From positions 851,501 to 915,500 of the forward strand of contig NZ_CP063120.1 in the NCBI RefSeq assembly GCF_014931395.1: a stretch of DNA of 64,000 nucleotides. The letters run 5' to 3'. The notes beneath the pieces were generated by a model. It made no database searches. It was not told the origin of the DNA and saw only the letters and a list, made by a program, of their open reading frames with translations. Shown piece after piece: positions 47,267 to 57,634 of this stretch. Position 1 is the first letter of the stretch, and each line of letters opens with the position of its first letter. A program made the translations under genes and the position numbers. This stretch comes from Haemophilus parainfluenzae (GTDB lineage: Bacteria > Pseudomonadota > Gammaproteobacteria > Enterobacterales > Pasteurellaceae).

Positions 47267-47521
47267 ATGGAACTTTCACAACGATATAAACAAGCAGCCA
47301 AGGAGGCGCGCTGGGCATTAGGGTTAGCTATTTTTTATGTAATTGGATGGTGTGTTTGTGCTTATTTACCCAAAGACTCACCTGGGCCGATAGGTTTTCC
47401 GTTGTGGTTTGAATTATCCTGTATTTATTTACCTATTTTGTTTGTCGTCATTGGGTATTGGATTGTCAAAATTGTCTTTTTAGATATCCCGCTAGATGTT
47501 GAGTCAAAGGAGAATAAATAA
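47267..47521 (+). CDS. yhdT: YhdT family inner-membrane protein
   Basis: 84 aa, two hydrophobic helices (about 15-35 and 50-72) joined by WCVCAYLPKDSPGPIGFPLWFELSC, the YhdT/DUF997 signature. Its stop codon shares a base with the panF ATG; in enteric bacteria yhdT likewise precedes panF. It may assist PanF, but no role is proved. Confidence 0.93.
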   Translation: MELSQRYKQAAKEARWALGLAIFYVIGWCVCAYLPKDSPGPIGFPLWFELSCIYLPILFVVIGYWIVKIVFLDIPLDVESKENK

Positions 47522-48945
47522 TGAATTTAGGTATTATTCTCCCATTAGCTATCTATTTAGTCTTCATCTTTGGCGCGGCATTATTTGCTTATGTAAAACG
47601 CAGTAAAGGGGATTTTCTTACGGAATATTATGTAGGAAATCGCTCCATGACAGGTTTTGTCCTTGCGATGACCACTGCTTCTACTTATGCCAGTGCCAGC
47701 TCTTTTGTTGGTGGACCAGGGGCTGCCTATAAATATGGGCTAGGTTGGGTATTACTCGCCATGATCCAAGTGCCGGCTGTGTGGTTAGCCTTAGGTGCAT
47801 TGGGCAAAAAGTTTGCCTTACTTTCTCGCGAAACTAATGCGCTCACTATTAATGATTTATTTCTCTATCGTTATAAAAATAAATATTTCGTTTGGATTTC
47901 CAGTCTAGCATTGTTGCTTGCCTTTTTTGCCGCCATGGTTGTGCAATTTATTGGTGGAGCAAGATTGCTCGAAACGACGATAGGGATTCCTTATACTCAT
48001 GCCTTGCTTATTTTTGCCTTAACGGTTGGCATTTATACATTTATTGGTGGTTTCCGAGCGGTCGTATTAACCGATACAATTCAAGGTACGGTAATGATTT
48101 TGGGTACAATCGTGCTATTAGTCGGGGTTGTTTACCATCTCGGTGGCGTAGAAAGTGCGGTCAATAAATTAACTGAAATTGATCCGAGTTTAGTGAGTCC
48201 TTACGGCCCAAATGAGATGCTGGATTTTCAATTTATGGCATCGTTTTGGATCCTAGTCTGTTTCGGTGTGGTTGGTTTACCACATACAGCCGTGCGTTGC
48301 ATGGCTTTCAAAGACAGTAAAGCCTTACATCGAGGCATGCTCATTGGTACAATTGTCCTTTCAGTCATTATGTTTGGTATGCATTTGGCGGGCGCTTTAG
48401 GTCGTGCTGTTGTGCCAGATTTAACGGTGTCAGATAAAGTCATTCCAACCTTAATGTTGGAAGTGCTCCCACCTATTGTTGCAGGGATTTTCTTAGCGGC
48501 GCCGATGTCTGCGATCATGTCCACAGTCGATGCGCAACTTATTCAATCCTCCTCAATTTTTGTGAAAGACTTATATCTTGCAAGCAAACCAGAAGCCGCG
48601 AAGAATGAAAAACGAATTAGCCGTATTTCATCAGTCATTACACTGATTTTATCTGCGTTGTTAATTCTCGCTGCACTCAATCCACCAGATATGATTATTT
48701 GGTTGAATCTATTTGCTTTCGGGGGATTAGAAGCAGCATTCCTTTGGGTGATTGTATTAGGCATTTATTGGGATAAAGCAAATGCAGCAGGTGCAATAAG
48801 CTCAATGGTGGTGGGATTAAGTAGTTATGTGCTACTGACTCAATTTGGTATCAAACTATTTGGTTTTAATGCCATTGTACCTGCACTTGTATTTGGCTTG
48901 ATTGCTTTCATCTTGGGTAACCAATTCGGCGCAAAAAAACAGTAA
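47521..48945 (+). CDS. panF: Sodium/pantothenate symporter
   Basis: Takes up pantothenate for coenzyme A with sodium. 474 aa, about 12-13 helices of the SSS family. FLTEYYVGNRSMTGFVLAMT and ASSFVGGPGAAYKYGLGW are the sodium-site signatures; GIFLAAPMSAIMSTVDAQLI is the conserved later motif. Coupled to yhdT by start/stop overlap. Uptake signal inside near 48150. Confidence 0.95.
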   Translation: MNLGIILPLAIYLVFIFGAALFAYVKRSKGDFLTEYYVGNRSMTGFVLAMTTASTYASASSFVGGPGAAYKYGLGWVLLAMIQVPAVWLALGALGKKFALLSRETNALTINDLFLYRYKNKYFVWISSLALLLAFFAAMVVQFIGGARLLETTIGIPYTHALLIFALTVGIYTFIGGFRAVVLTDTIQGTVMILGTIVLLVGVVYHLGGVESAVNKLTEIDPSLVSPYGPNEMLDFQFMASFWILVCFGVVGLPHTAVRCMAFKDSKALHRGMLIGTIVLSVIMFGMHLAGALGRAVVPDLTVSDKVIPTLMLEVLPPIVAGIFLAAPMSAIMSTVDAQLIQSSSIFVKDLYLASKPEAAKNEKRISRISSVITLILSALLILAALNPPDMIIWLNLFAFGGLEAAFLWVIVLGIYWDKANAAGAISSMVVGLSSYVLLTQFGIKLFGFNAIVPALVFGLIAFILGNQFGAKKQ

Positions 48946-48961
48946 AAATGGACCGCACTTT

Positions 48962-49837
48962 ATGATTTACCAGATCCTAGCATTGTTTATTTGGAGTAGT
49001 TCCTTTGTTGCCGCTAAATACACCTTTACAATGATGGACACCATTTTGATGATCCAAGCCCGTTTATTAATGGCGGCGATTATTGTGATGCCACTCTTTT
49101 TTCGTCGTTGGAAAGGCGTGTCTAAACCGATGCGAAAACAGCTTTGGTGGCTAGGTTTTTTCAATTATACCGCGACCTTTTTGCTGGGATTCATTGGTTT
49201 AAAATATACAAGCGCGGCGAGTGCAACGACCATGATTGGATTAGAACCATTATGTGTGATTTTCATTGGGCATTTTTTCTTTCAAGATCGTGCGAAATGG
49301 TATCATTGGTTGTGTGGGGCTTTTGCCTTTTTAGGCGTAGCCATTTTAATTTTAGGTGGGCAAGGAAATGAAGGCTCAAGTGAAATTAGTTTATTGGGTT
49401 GCTCCTTAGTAGTGGCGGCAAGTATTGTGTTTGCTTGTTGTTTGCGTTGGACGAAAAAAGTGGTGGCAACGGTTTCAGCACAAGCCTATACATCCATTTC
49501 GATTGTGTTAGCAAGCATCACCATGCTGCCATTTACTTTATTGCTGACGGAAAACTGGGATATCCATTTTAACTGGCTTGGTTTCTTCGGTTTGATTTAT
49601 CTCGGTGTAGTATGTAGTTGGTTTGCCTTTTGGTTGTGGAATAAAGGCTTAAATTCGGTGGATGCAAAAATCTCGGGAATTTTGACCGCACTTGAGCCGA
49701 TTTTTGGTGTCTTTTTGGCAGTATTATTACTCAACGAAGAGGTTTCACTTGTTTCAGCGCTTGGGATTATCATTATTGTGGTTTCAGCCCTAGGCGTAAG
49801 TTTATTACCCAGATGGTTACATAAAGAAATTAATTAA
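48962..49837 (+). CDS. EamA/DMT family transporter
   Basis: 291 aa, ten helices in two EamA halves; MIYQILALFIWSSSFVAAKY and later GLIYLGVVCSWFAFWLWNKGL. ATG at 48962 follows an uptake signal (ACCGCACTT); the longer frame starting in panF is not needed. Likely a metabolite exporter of the inner membrane; substrate unknown. 16 bases after panF, 12 before prmA, so probably the same transcript. Confidence 0.9.
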   Translation: MIYQILALFIWSSSFVAAKYTFTMMDTILMIQARLLMAAIIVMPLFFRRWKGVSKPMRKQLWWLGFFNYTATFLLGFIGLKYTSAASATTMIGLEPLCVIFIGHFFFQDRAKWYHWLCGAFAFLGVAILILGGQGNEGSSEISLLGCSLVVAASIVFACCLRWTKKVVATVSAQAYTSISIVLASITMLPFTLLLTENWDIHFNWLGFFGLIYLGVVCSWFAFWLWNKGLNSVDAKISGILTALEPIFGVFLAVLLLNEEVSLVSALGIIIIVVSALGVSLLPRWLHKEIN

Positions 49838-49849
49838 AAGGAAAAGAAG

Positions 49850-50737
49850 ATGGCGTGGATTCAAATTCGCTTAAATAGTACAAATGAAAAAGCTGAGAAA
49901 ATTAGCGATTTTTTAGAAGAAATCGGCTCAGTTTCGGTGACATTTATGGATAGCCAAGATACGCCGATTTTTGAACCACTTCCGGGCGAAACGCGTTTGT
50001 GGGGAAATACTGATGTGATTGCCTTGTTTGATGCAGAAACCGATATGAACGAAATTGTGAGTTTGCTTAAACAAGCACATCATTTAGATGAAAATACGGC
50101 TTACAAAATTGAGCAAATTGAGGATAAAGACTGGGAACGTGAATGGATGGATAACTTCCACCCAATGCAATTTGGTAAACGTTTATGGATTTGCCCAAGC
50201 TGGCGTGAAGTGCCGGATCAAAATGCGGTGAATGTGATGCTTGATCCTGGTTTAGCTTTTGGGACAGGTACCCATCCGACAACCGCACTTTGTTTAGAGT
50301 GGTTAGATGGTTTGGATTTAACAGGCAAAACCGTCATTGATTTTGGGTGTGGCTCAGGGATTCTTGCTATTGCGGCCCTTAAATTAGGCGCGAAAAATGC
50401 GATTGGTATTGATATCGATCCACAAGCGATTCTCGCCAGTCGTAATAATGCAGAACAGAATGAGGTGGCAGATCGTCTTCAGCTTTTCTTATCCGATGAC
50501 AAACCTGCCGATTTAAAAGCGGATGTCGTTGTAGCGAATATTCTTGCGGGTCCATTAAAAGAACTTTACCCAATTATTTCTCAATTAGTGAAAGAGGGTG
50601 GGGATCTAGGACTATCCGGCATTTTAGAAACACAAGCACAATCGGTATGCGATGCTTATGCACAATCCTTTGATTTAGATCCTGTCGCGGTAAAAGAGGA
50701 ATGGTGCCGCATTACAGGTAAATTAAAATCGGCTTAA
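49850..50737 (+). CDS. prmA: Ribosomal protein L11 methyltransferase
   Basis: S-adenosylmethionine enzyme that trimethylates L11. 295 aa. N-terminal substrate domain, then [21 protein letters not shown] and the SAM loop [20 protein letters not shown], and [10 protein letters not shown], all intact. Part of the panF-prmA region whose order is conserved in gammaproteobacteria. Confidence 0.97.
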   Translation: MAWIQIRLNSTNEKAEKISDFLEEIGSVSVTFMDSQDTPIFEPLPGETRLWGNTDVIALFDAETDMNEIVSLLKQAHHLDENTAYKIEQIEDKDWEREWMDNFHPMQFGKRLWICPSWREVPDQNAVNVMLDPGLAFGTGTHPTTALCLEWLDGLDLTGKTVIDFGCGSGILAIAALKLGAKNAIGIDIDPQAILASRNNAEQNEVADRLQLFLSDDKPADLKADVVVANILAGPLKELYPIISQLVKEGGDLGLSGILETQAQSVCDAYAQSFDLDPVAVKEEWCRITGKLKSA

Positions 50738-50785
50738 TTTCTTTTTGTCAATTAAAAAAAGTGCATTTTTTGAACAAAATTCACT

Positions 50786-50813
50786 TTGCAAAAAAAAGAA
50801 AAATGCGTAATAT
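50786..50813 (+). promoter_or_regulatory. Promoter of dusB-fis with GC-rich discriminator
   Basis: TTGCAA (50786-50791) and TAATAT (50808-50813), 16-base spacer, followed by AGCACCCC. A GC-rich discriminator marks growth-rate- and ppGpp-controlled promoters, as for fis in enteric bacteria. Leader about 65 bases. Confidence 0.6.
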
Positions 50814-50884
50814 AGCACCCCTTGTCGGTTGCTATTGTTGCCTGACTTGCTGGAGATAGGACTTGTAATTGGGGATAACATAAA

Positions 50885-51865
50885 ATGCGAATTGGTTCTT
50901 ATGAATTAAAAAATCGTATTTTATTGGCTCCCATGGCAGGTATCACGGATCAACCCTTTCGACGTTTATGTGCCCATTATGGCGTGGGATTAACGTTTTC
51001 AGAGATGATGTCCACTAATCCACAAGTTTGGCATACAGAGAAATCGAAACTTCGTTTAGCACATAGTGAAGAGCTAGGACTAAATGCGGTGCAAATTGCA
51101 GGTTCTGATCCTTTAGAAATGGCCCAAGCTGCAGCAATTAATGTAGCCTATGGTGCTGAAATTATCGACATCAATATGGGCTGTCCCGCAAAGAAAGTAA
51201 ATCGAAAATTAGCGGGCTCTGCACTGCTTCAATTTCCTGATTTAGTGGAAAAAATTTTAAAAGAAGTGGTGAATGCCGTTGATGTGCCTGTGACGTTGAA
51301 AATTCGCACAGGTTGGGATAAGGCAAACCGAAACTGTGTGCAAATCGGCAAAATTGCAGAACAATCTGGTATTCAAGCTTTAACCATTCATGGGCGGACG
51401 AAAGAATGCTTATTTGAAGGGGAAGCGGAATACGACAATATTCGAGCAGTCAAACAATCCATTTCAATTCCTGTTATTGCGAATGGTGATATTGATTCTG
51501 CCTCGAAAGCGAAAAAGGTACTTGAGTACACAGGTGCCGATGCAATAATGATCGGTCGTGCTTCATTAGGCAATCCGTGGCTTTTCCGAGCAGTGGAAGC
51601 GCTAGTAGAACATGATACGATAATTCAAACACCAAGTTTACGTGAAAAGTGCGGTCATATTTTGCGTCATATTCAAGAACTTCATCAGTTCTATGGCGAG
51701 CAAAAAGGCTATCGAATAGCCCGCAAACATGTCGCTTGGTATTTACAGGGAATTCAACCCGATTCCGTTTTTAGACAGACTTTTAACGCAATTAATGAAC
51801 CGAAAGAGCAATTAATTGTGCTGGAAGATTTTTTAAATTCAATTTTGGATAAAGAAAAATGTTAG
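50885..51865 (+). CDS. dusB: tRNA-dihydrouridine synthase B
   Basis: FMN enzyme reducing uridine in tRNA. 326 aa, TIM barrel: [38 protein letters not shown] with the catalytic Cys, and [16 protein letters not shown] then [13 protein letters not shown]. Co-transcribed with fis, whose start overlaps by 7 bases, the conserved arrangement. Confidence 0.96.
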   Translation: MRIGSYELKNRILLAPMAGITDQPFRRLCAHYGVGLTFSEMMSTNPQVWHTEKSKLRLAHSEELGLNAVQIAGSDPLEMAQAAAINVAYGAEIIDINMGCPAKKVNRKLAGSALLQFPDLVEKILKEVVNAVDVPVTLKIRTGWDKANRNCVQIGKIAEQSGIQALTIHGRTKECLFEGEAEYDNIRAVKQSISIPVIANGDIDSASKAKKVLEYTGADAIMIGRASLGNPWLFRAVEALVEHDTIIQTPSLREKCGHILRHIQELHQFYGEQKGYRIARKHVAWYLQGIQPDSVFRQTFNAINEPKEQLIVLEDFLNSILDKEKC

Positions 51866-52158
51866 AACAACAACGTAGTCCGTCTGAAGCGTTAACCGTT
51901 TCAGTTTTAAACTCTCAATCACAAGTAACAAACAAACCATTACGTGATTCAGTAAAACAAGCTTTACGCAATTACTTATCACAATTAGATGGTCAAGATG
52001 TGAATGATCTTTACGAATTAGTATTAGCGGAAGTTGAACACCCGATGTTAGATATGATTATGCAATACACCCGCGGTAACCAAACCCGTGCGGCAAACAT
52101 GCTCGGTATTAACCGTGGTACATTGCGTAAGAAATTGAAAAAATACGGTATGGGCTAA
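51859..52158 (+). CDS. fis: DNA-binding protein Fis
   Basis: Nucleoid protein and growth-phase regulator, 99 aa. Dimer helices and the C-terminal helix-turn-helix [25 protein letters not shown] are fully conserved. Overlap with dusB implies translational coupling. Followed by a strong terminator. Confidence 0.98.
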   Translation: MLEQQRSPSEALTVSVLNSQSQVTNKPLRDSVKQALRNYLSQLDGQDVNDLYELVLAEVEHPMLDMIMQYTRGNQTRAANMLGINRGTLRKKLKKYGMG

Positions 52159-52175
52159 TTTAAGCTTAGCAAAAA

Positions 52176-52206
52176 GAAAGGCGAACATTATTGTTCGCCT
52201 TTTTAT
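52176..52206. terminator. Bidirectional terminator, fis / tonB
   Basis: AAAGGCGAACA (52177-52187) and TGTTCGCCTTT, followed by TTTATTT. Serves fis and leftward tonB (stop at 52211). Confidence 0.9.
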
Positions 52207-52210
52207 TTAT

Positions 52211-53011
52211 CTATTGAATAGTGAAGCTAATTGGTACACTGACTGAAGAAGCAAATCCCGCGGGTTTTGGACCAACAGGTCTCGCACTTCTCACAGCCTC
52301 AAGCGCTGCATTATCTAAGCTTTCATCACCAGAGGAAGTTGTTACACGTTCTCCAGATAAGGAACCATCTGCTCCCACGCTAAAACTCACACTCACCACG
52401 CCTTGTTTACGCATCATCTTAGCACGAGCGGGATAGCGTTTGTGGCGTTCAATTTCACGTCGAATCGCTGCACGATAAGCATTCAGTTCATCCGTATTAG
52501 TACCAGAACCACCTTGAACACCATTTGTACCAGGTTGGCCTGTAGTCGTTGCTTTAGAATTCGCCGTAGCCGTTGAATTGATATTCTTATCACCAATCGG
52601 TAAATTCTTTGGCATCTCTACCGGTTTCTCTGTTTTTACCTCATTTTTAGGTTTTTCTTTGGGCTTCTCTTTCGGTTTTGGTTTCGGTTTTTCAATTGGT
52701 TTTTCTGGCTTTTTCTCAGGCTCTTTTTTCTTCTCGGGTTCCGGTTGCTTTGTCGGATCCGCGACAGTTTCCTGTTTTTCCTGTTCAGGCTCTGCCTGTT
52801 GAGGTTCAGGTTCCGGCTCTGGAGCTGGTTCTTCCACTCTCATTCCTTGAATCATTTCCATTGAAATCGTTGTAGAAATTTCGCCTTCCGCATTACTTGC
52901 CGCTTCACTTGGCTTATGCCAATTCCAAAGCAATGCGCCTACAATGGCACCATGAACCAATAGAGAAATAACCAAACCTAATAATGATCGTTTCGCTTGT
53001 TGGCTGTTCAT
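52211..53011 (-). CDS. tonB: Energy transducer TonB
   Basis: Couples the inner-membrane proton gradient to outer-membrane receptors for iron and haem. 266 aa: short cytoplasmic end, one helix (about 10-30, with SLLVHGAI), a long Pro/Glu/Lys-rich spacer across the periplasm (about 55-135), a linker and the C-terminal receptor-contact domain [18 protein letters not shown]. Last gene of the leftward exbB-exbD-tonB operon; overlaps exbD by four bases. Confidence 0.97.
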   Translation of the reverse strand: MNSQQAKRSLLGLVISLLVHGAIVGALLWNWHKPSEAASNAEGEISTTISMEMIQGMRVEEPAPEPEPEPQQAEPEQEKQETVADPTKQPEPEKKKEPEKKPEKPIEKPKPKPKEKPKEKPKNEVKTEKPVEMPKNLPIGDKNINSTATANSKATTTGQPGTNGVQGGSGTNTDELNAYRAAIRREIERHKRYPARAKMMRKQGVVSVSFSVGADGSLSGERVTTSSGDESLDNAALEAVRSARPVGPKPAGFASSVSVPISFTIQ

Positions 53012-53484
53012 TGATTATGTCCTACTCCAACGCCTCCACGTGCAACTCCGCCTAGTGTTGGCGTATTTTTTGTTTCATTTTCTTGCGTTGTTTTGTTTGG
53101 TGAACCTTTATCTTTCATCGAAACAATCGCGACATTTTTAATGTCGTTTTTCGATAACATGTCAGTAATCGTCACAAAATCCTGGAAAGAGGCTTCTGCA
53201 TCAATTTTTAATGTGACTTTCTGATCTTTATTCCAGCTCGCGATCTCTTTTTCAAGGGCTTCTTGGGAGATCGGTTTATCATTAAAATAAAGTTGTTTAT
53301 CTGCCGTCACGGTTAATAATTTGGCTAATTCATCTGATTTGAATGCGACCGTTGAACTGGCTTTGGGCACATTGACTTGAATTTTTCCTTGAGAAATAAA
53401 GGATGCGGTGATCAACACTATCGCTAATAACACCAACATAATGTCGATGAAAGGAATAATGTTGATTTCATCAAATTTTTTCAC
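53008..53484 (-). CDS. exbD: Biopolymer transport protein ExbD
   Basis: Part of the TonB motor. 158 aa with one N-terminal helix [20 protein letters not shown] carrying the essential Asp in the membrane, then a periplasmic domain. The C-terminus has a Gly/Asn-rich tail ([20 protein letters not shown]) beyond the usual family end of about 140-147 residues. Two bases after exbB; overlaps tonB. Confidence 0.95.
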   Translation of the reverse strand: MKKFDEINIIPFIDIMLVLLAIVLITASFISQGKIQVNVPKASSTVAFKSDELAKLLTVTADKQLYFNDKPISQEALEKEIASWNKDQKVTLKIDAEASFQDFVTITDMLSKNDIKNVAIVSMKDKGSPNKTTQENETKNTPTLGGVARGGVGVGHNQ

Positions 53485-53486
53485 AA

Positions 53487-53939
53487 TTATTCCTTATCTT
53501 TTTGAGCGTTTAACACTTTCCATTTTAAGCGGTTAACTTCCACTTTACGACCTAAACCGTTATAGAAAATCATGGAAGGGATTGCCACCAAAATACCCAA
53601 AGCAGTTGCTTTTAAGGCAAGAGAGAGATGCATCATGATTGCGCCAGCATCAACATCACCGCCCGCCTGACCAATTTGATAAAAGGTTAATAAGATACCA
53701 ATTACCGTTCCTAACAAACCCACATAAGGTGCGTTTGCGCCAACGGTTGAAATGATTGTCATATTGCGATTTAAATCAATTTCAAGAGCGTGTATATTGG
53801 AATATTTAGCGACATTGACACGGCTTAAAAAGATAAAACGTTCAATCACAGTAGCAAGCATGATTACACTCATAAGAAGTAAAAGTCCGATAATGATGTA
53901 ATCACTATATTGTTGTAAAAACTCAAAAAGTTTTGGCAT
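53487..53939 (-). CDS. exbB: Biopolymer transport protein ExbB
   Basis: Proton-channel subunit of the TonB motor. 150 aa, short-type ExbB of Pasteurellaceae with three helices (about 12-30, 75-95, 112-130). Conserved [20 protein letters not shown] and [19 protein letters not shown]. First gene of the operon, behind a Fur-like box. Confidence 0.95.
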   Translation of the reverse strand: MPKLFEFLQQYSDYIIIGLLLLMSVIMLATVIERFIFLSRVNVAKYSNIHALEIDLNRNMTIISTVGANAPYVGLLGTVIGILLTFYQIGQAGGDVDAGAIMMHLSLALKATALGILVAIPSMIFYNGLGRKVEVNRLKWKVLNAQKDKE

Positions 53940-53977
53940 CTGATAATCCCTTTGTGTGTTCTAAAAAATAAAAATGA

Positions 53978-53998
53978 ATTGAGAATTAATTTCAATTA
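53978..53998 (-). promoter_or_regulatory. Candidate Fur box upstream of exbB
   Basis: AATTGAGAATTAATTTCAATT is AT-rich and palindromic in its outer six bases, with a core GAGAAT-T-AATTTC resembling the 6-1-6 Fur motif. It sits 40-60 bases before exbB, where an iron-repressed promoter is expected. Agreement is partial. Confidence 0.5.
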
Positions 53999-54056
53999 GG
54001 AGGGAATTTTATCAAATGGAAAATAGAGCGTAAATATAAATCAGAAAAATGATCAT

Positions 54057-54098
54057 TTTTTTGACCGCACTTTGAGATAAATCATCGAAAGTGCGGTT
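54057..54098 (-). terminator. Uptake-signal terminator of bcp
   Basis: Leftward reading: AACCGCACTTTCGATGA then TCAAAGTGCGGTCAAAAAAAT, inverted uptake signals closing a stem around an AT-rich loop. It separates bcp from the exbB promoter. Confidence 0.7.
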
Positions 54099-54113
54099 GT
54101 TTTTAGAGGGGAT

Positions 54114-54581
54114 TTAAAGGGATTGCAGGTAATCTAAGACAACTTGATGATGTTCGCCTGTTTTGAATTTATCAAAAACGTGTTGAATTTTGTCTTGTTC
54201 ATCAATGAGGAAGCTAATACGATGAATACCATCATAAGTGCGCCCCATAAATTTCTTTTCCCCCCATACACCAAATTGCTCGGCAACCTGGTGATCTTCA
54301 TCAGAAAGCAAGGTGAAATTGAGCGACTTTTTCTCAACAAATTGAGCGAGTTTTTTTGGGGAATCTGTACTGATGCCTAAAATAACCACACCTAATTTTT
54401 CTAATTCACTTTTGGTATCACGCAAACCGCATGCTTGAGTTGTACAGCCTGGTGTTAAAGCTTTTGGATAAAAATATATGAGTACTTTTTTGCCTTTAAA
54501 GTTGCTAAGTGAAACCGGTTGATTGTCTTGATTTAAAAGTGTGAATTGTGGTGCTAAGTCACCCGCTTGTAATGTTTTCAT
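54114..54581 (-). CDS. bcp: Thiol peroxidase Bcp (peroxiredoxin)
   Basis: Thioredoxin-dependent peroxidase, 155 aa. Peroxidatic Cys46 and resolving Cys51 in TPGCTTQACGLRD; ILGISTDSPKKLAQFVEKK follows. Cytoplasmic. Divergent from dapA, ends at an uptake-signal hairpin. Confidence 0.96.
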   Translation of the reverse strand: MKTLQAGDLAPQFTLLNQDNQPVSLSNFKGKKVLIYFYPKALTPGCTTQACGLRDTKSELEKLGVVILGISTDSPKKLAQFVEKKSLNFTLLSDEDHQVAEQFGVWGEKKFMGRTYDGIHRISFLIDEQDKIQHVFDKFKTGEHHQVVLDYLQSL

Positions 54582-54697
54582 AAAAAATCCTTAAAAATGT
54601 AAAAAATGATTTGTAAATTCAAGCTATTTTAGCGATTATAACTAAGCATTTTCAAATGTTATGGTTAAAAAATAGGATAGATATAAATGGAGTGCTT

Positions 54698-55594
54698 ATG
54701 ACTACGCAAACCCCCTTATTTTCAGGCAGTATTGTTGCTTTAGTGACCCCAATGGATAATCATGGACACATTGATTTTGAAACGCTAGAAAAACTAGTTG
54801 AGTTTCATATCAATTCTGGCACAGATGCGATTGTTTCTGTGGGGACAACGGGTGAATCAGCCACTTTAAGCATTGATGAAAATGTACGAGTAATTGAGAA
54901 GACGGTTGAGTTCGCAAAAGGTCGTATTCCTATTATTGCAGGGGCGGGAGCAAATGCAACGAGCGAAGCCATTGTGATGACAAAGTTATTACATGATAGC
55001 GGTGTAGTGGGTTGCTTATCTGTGGTGCCTTACTACAATAAGCCAACTCAGGAAGGTATGTTCCAACACTTTAAAGCCATTGCAGAATGCACGGATTTAC
55101 CACAACTTCTTTATAACGTACCAGGTCGTACGGGTAGTGATATGAAACCTGAAACCGTGGCACGCTTAGCAGAAATTGATAACATTGTAGGAATTAAAGA
55201 AGCGACGGGAGATGTCTCACGTGTTACTGCAATTAAAGAGCTTGCAGGTAAAGATTTCATTGTGTTAAGTGGTGATGATGCAACAGGACTAGAAGCGATG
55301 AAATTAGGCGCAGAGGGAGTTATTTCTGTGACAAATAACCTTGCAGCAAAAGATATGGCTGCAATGTGTCGCTATGCTTTAGCGGGCGATTTTGCGAAAG
55401 CGGAAGAAATTAATGCACGTTTAATGCCTTTACATAAAGATTTATTTATTGAATCAAATCCAATCCCGGTTAAATGGTCGGCATATCGTTTAGGTTTAAT
55501 TAAGACTCCACATTTACGTTTACCTCTTACTGTGTTAAGTGAAAGCGCGCAAGTAAGAGTAGAAGAAGCATTAAAAATTGCTGGCTTAATTTAA
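54698..55594 (+). CDS. dapA: 4-hydroxy-tetrahydrodipicolinate synthase
   Basis: Lysine/diaminopimelate pathway aldolase. 298 aa from ATG 54698 (GGAGTGCTT upstream); a longer in-frame ATG at 54656 is unlikely. SVGTTGES (Thr50-Thr51), catalytic Tyr139 in [10 protein letters not shown] and Schiff-base Lys167 in VGIKEATGD. bamC follows as in related genomes. Confidence 0.96.
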   Translation: MTTQTPLFSGSIVALVTPMDNHGHIDFETLEKLVEFHINSGTDAIVSVGTTGESATLSIDENVRVIEKTVEFAKGRIPIIAGAGANATSEAIVMTKLLHDSGVVGCLSVVPYYNKPTQEGMFQHFKAIAECTDLPQLLYNVPGRTGSDMKPETVARLAEIDNIVGIKEATGDVSRVTAIKELAGKDFIVLSGDDATGLEAMKLGAEGVISVTNNLAAKDMAAMCRYALAGDFAKAEEINARLMPLHKDLFIESNPIPVKWSAYRLGLIKTPHLRLPLTVLSESAQVRVEEALKIAGLI

Positions 55595-55599
55595 TAAAT

Positions 55600-55630
55600 T
55601 AAAGGGTTGTTTTTACAGCCCTTTAAACTT
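55600..55630 (+). terminator. Hairpin after dapA
   Basis: AAAGGGTTG and CAGCCCTTT arms (one G-T pair) around TTTTTA, followed by AAACTTTC rather than a T-run. A weak terminator, so bamC may be partly co-transcribed. Confidence 0.55.
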
Positions 55631-55695
55631 TCGACTTTTTTATTTGTCAAAGAGCGGTCATTATTTTAATTATTTTTTATTGAAGGATTTAAGGA

Positions 55696-56697
55696 ATGAA
55701 AAAAATCGTACTGAGTTTAGTCGCAGCAGCATTATTATCGGCGTGTTCAAACAGCGTAGAAAAAATGCAGACGGCTAATGACACTTATCAAAATTCTGAT
55801 CGTGAAATACCGAGCTTTTCTCCTTTAGCAAGTGGTGGTGTAACATTGCCGCAAGCCGATCCGACTTATGAACTTCCTCAGCTTAATGCGAAAAAAGAAC
55901 GCGTGGATATTCGTCCGCCTTCAACCCCATTAGCGATTATCAAAAATTCTTTGACACAATTTGATGGCGAACGCGCATTGATTGTTTATACGGATGCGCA
56001 AGCCGAGCTTTATAATCTCAAACAAATTGAGCGTTTATTGAAAGAAGAAGGCACAAATTCGACGTTAAATGGTGCGGTATTAATTAGCGATTGGGCGCCA
56101 ACGGGTCGTGCAGATGATAAAGCCAACACAGAGATCCGTTATAAAATTGAACAAGTTATGGCACAAGATGCGAGTGCATTAGCCGTTTCTGTGGAGCAAA
56201 TGCGTCGTGATGGTGTGATTTATACCCCAGATCAAGCAGATAAACAACGTTATGCGTCTGATCGTTTAAATCGTTTTGTTGCTGCGCTCACTAACGCTTA
56301 TAACAAGCAACAACAAGATTTAAATAATGCCTCAGCAGGACCTTTCCAAGCAGGTTTAATTACTGATACGAACGGTAGAATGGCATTAGGTATGGATGCA
56401 AGCTTTGGGCAAGCATGGCAACGTTTAGGTTCAGCTTTACCGAAATTAGGCTTTAAAGCCATATCTGAATCAGCTGGACGTGGTTATCGCGAATTGAAAT
56501 ATAAGCCATTAGATAAACAAGAGTGGTTACGTTTAGGTGTGAATCCACCTAATCTCGAAAAAGGGGTTTACCAAATGCAAATCTCTGCAGTGGGTAAACA
56601 AAGTGCGGTTGTGATCACTGATGAAGATGGCAAGACACTACCAAATGAAGCGGCTCAATCCTTGTATTCAGCATTAAGTGTATTGCTTGCACAATAA
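55696..56697 (+). CDS. bamC: Outer-membrane assembly lipoprotein BamC
   Basis: Subunit of the BAM complex that inserts beta-barrel proteins, including the two trimeric autotransporters here. 333 aa; lipoprotein signal MKKIVLSLVAAALLSAC (Cys17), an unstructured N-terminal segment (TNDTYQNSDREIPSFSPL-like region about 25-75) and two helix-grip domains. Order dapA-bamC is conserved. Confidence 0.94.
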   Translation: MKKIVLSLVAAALLSACSNSVEKMQTANDTYQNSDREIPSFSPLASGGVTLPQADPTYELPQLNAKKERVDIRPPSTPLAIIKNSLTQFDGERALIVYTDAQAELYNLKQIERLLKEEGTNSTLNGAVLISDWAPTGRADDKANTEIRYKIEQVMAQDASALAVSVEQMRRDGVIYTPDQADKQRYASDRLNRFVAALTNAYNKQQQDLNNASAGPFQAGLITDTNGRMALGMDASFGQAWQRLGSALPKLGFKAISESAGRGYRELKYKPLDKQEWLRLGVNPPNLEKGVYQMQISAVGKQSAVVITDEDGKTLPNEAAQSLYSALSVLLAQ

Positions 56698-56716
56698 TAT
56701 GAGTTGAGAAATAACA

Positions 56717-56751
56717 AAGTGCGGTTAAATGTTGACCGCACTTTTTTATTT
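56717..56751. terminator. Bidirectional uptake-signal terminator, bamC / folD
   Basis: AAAGTGCGGTTAA and TTGACCGCACTTTTTTA form a stem of about ten bases with a short loop and T-run. folD ends at 56753 on the other strand. Confidence 0.88.
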
Positions 56752-56752
56752 C

Positions 56753-57610
56753 TTAAACCAGTTGATTGTTACGCTCATAGGCATAAAGTGTATTAAACAT
56801 TAGCATGGCAACTGTCATAGGCCCTACTCCACCCGGTACTGGCGTAATATAAGCCGCTTTTTGTATCGCCACATCATATTCCACATCACCCACTAATTTA
56901 CCATTGATACGGTTAATCCCTACATCAATGACTGTTGCCCCTTCTTTAATCCAATCGCCTGGAATAAAACGAGGTTTGCCCACGGCCACTACTAAAACAT
57001 CTGCCTGACGAATATGATGCTCTAAATCTTTGGTAAAACGGTGCGTTACTGTGACAGTAGCACCTGCCAACAACAATTCAAGCGACATTGGACGACCCAC
57101 AATATTTGATGCGCCGACGATCACCGCATGCTTACCGTGCAAATCGATACCTGTGGTTTCTAATAATTTCATCACGCCATAAGGGGTGCAGGCGCGTAAA
57201 GTTGGAATACGCTGACATAAACGCCCCACATTATAAGGATGGAAACCATCCACATCTTTTTCAGGGCTAATACGCTCAATCACTGATGTACTATTAATTT
57301 GTTCAGGTAATGGAAACTGCACGAGAATACCATCAATGGTTTCATCTGCATTCAATTGATCTATCAGTTGCAATAGTTCTGTTTCCGAAGTGGTTTCAGG
57401 TAAATCATAAGATTTTGAAACCATCCCGATTTCCTCACAACTTTTTCGTTTACTGCCTACATAGACTTGAGAAGCGGGATCTGCCCCCACCAAAATTACC
57501 GCAAGTCCTGGGGCACGTTTACCTTGAGCACGATAATGTTCAATTTTATTGGCAACATCCGATTTGATTTTTTTTGATAGTTCAGTACCTGAAATAATTT
57601 GAGCAGTCAT
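56753..57610 (-). CDS. folD: Methylenetetrahydrofolate dehydrogenase / cyclohydrolase
   Basis: Bifunctional one-carbon folate enzyme. 285 aa from ATG 57610, preceded by GAGGAAAA; the in-frame ATG at 57625 is upstream of that signal. Conserved [13 protein letters not shown] (Tyr and Lys active site), [25 protein letters not shown] NADP site and [16 protein letters not shown] PurR-like box lies just upstream. Confidence 0.95.
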   Translation of the reverse strand: MTAQIISGTELSKKIKSDVANKIEHYRAQGKRAPGLAVILVGADPASQVYVGSKRKSCEEIGMVSKSYDLPETTSETELLQLIDQLNADETIDGILVQFPLPEQINSTSVIERISPEKDVDGFHPYNVGRLCQRIPTLRACTPYGVMKLLETTGIDLHGKHAVIVGASNIVGRPMSLELLLAGATVTVTHRFTKDLEHHIRQADVLVVAVGKPRFIPGDWIKEGATVIDVGINRINGKLVGDVEYDVAIQKAAYITPVPGGVGPMTVAMLMFNTLYAYERNNQLV

Positions 57611-57634
57611 GCGTTTTTTCCTCAAGATGGCATT

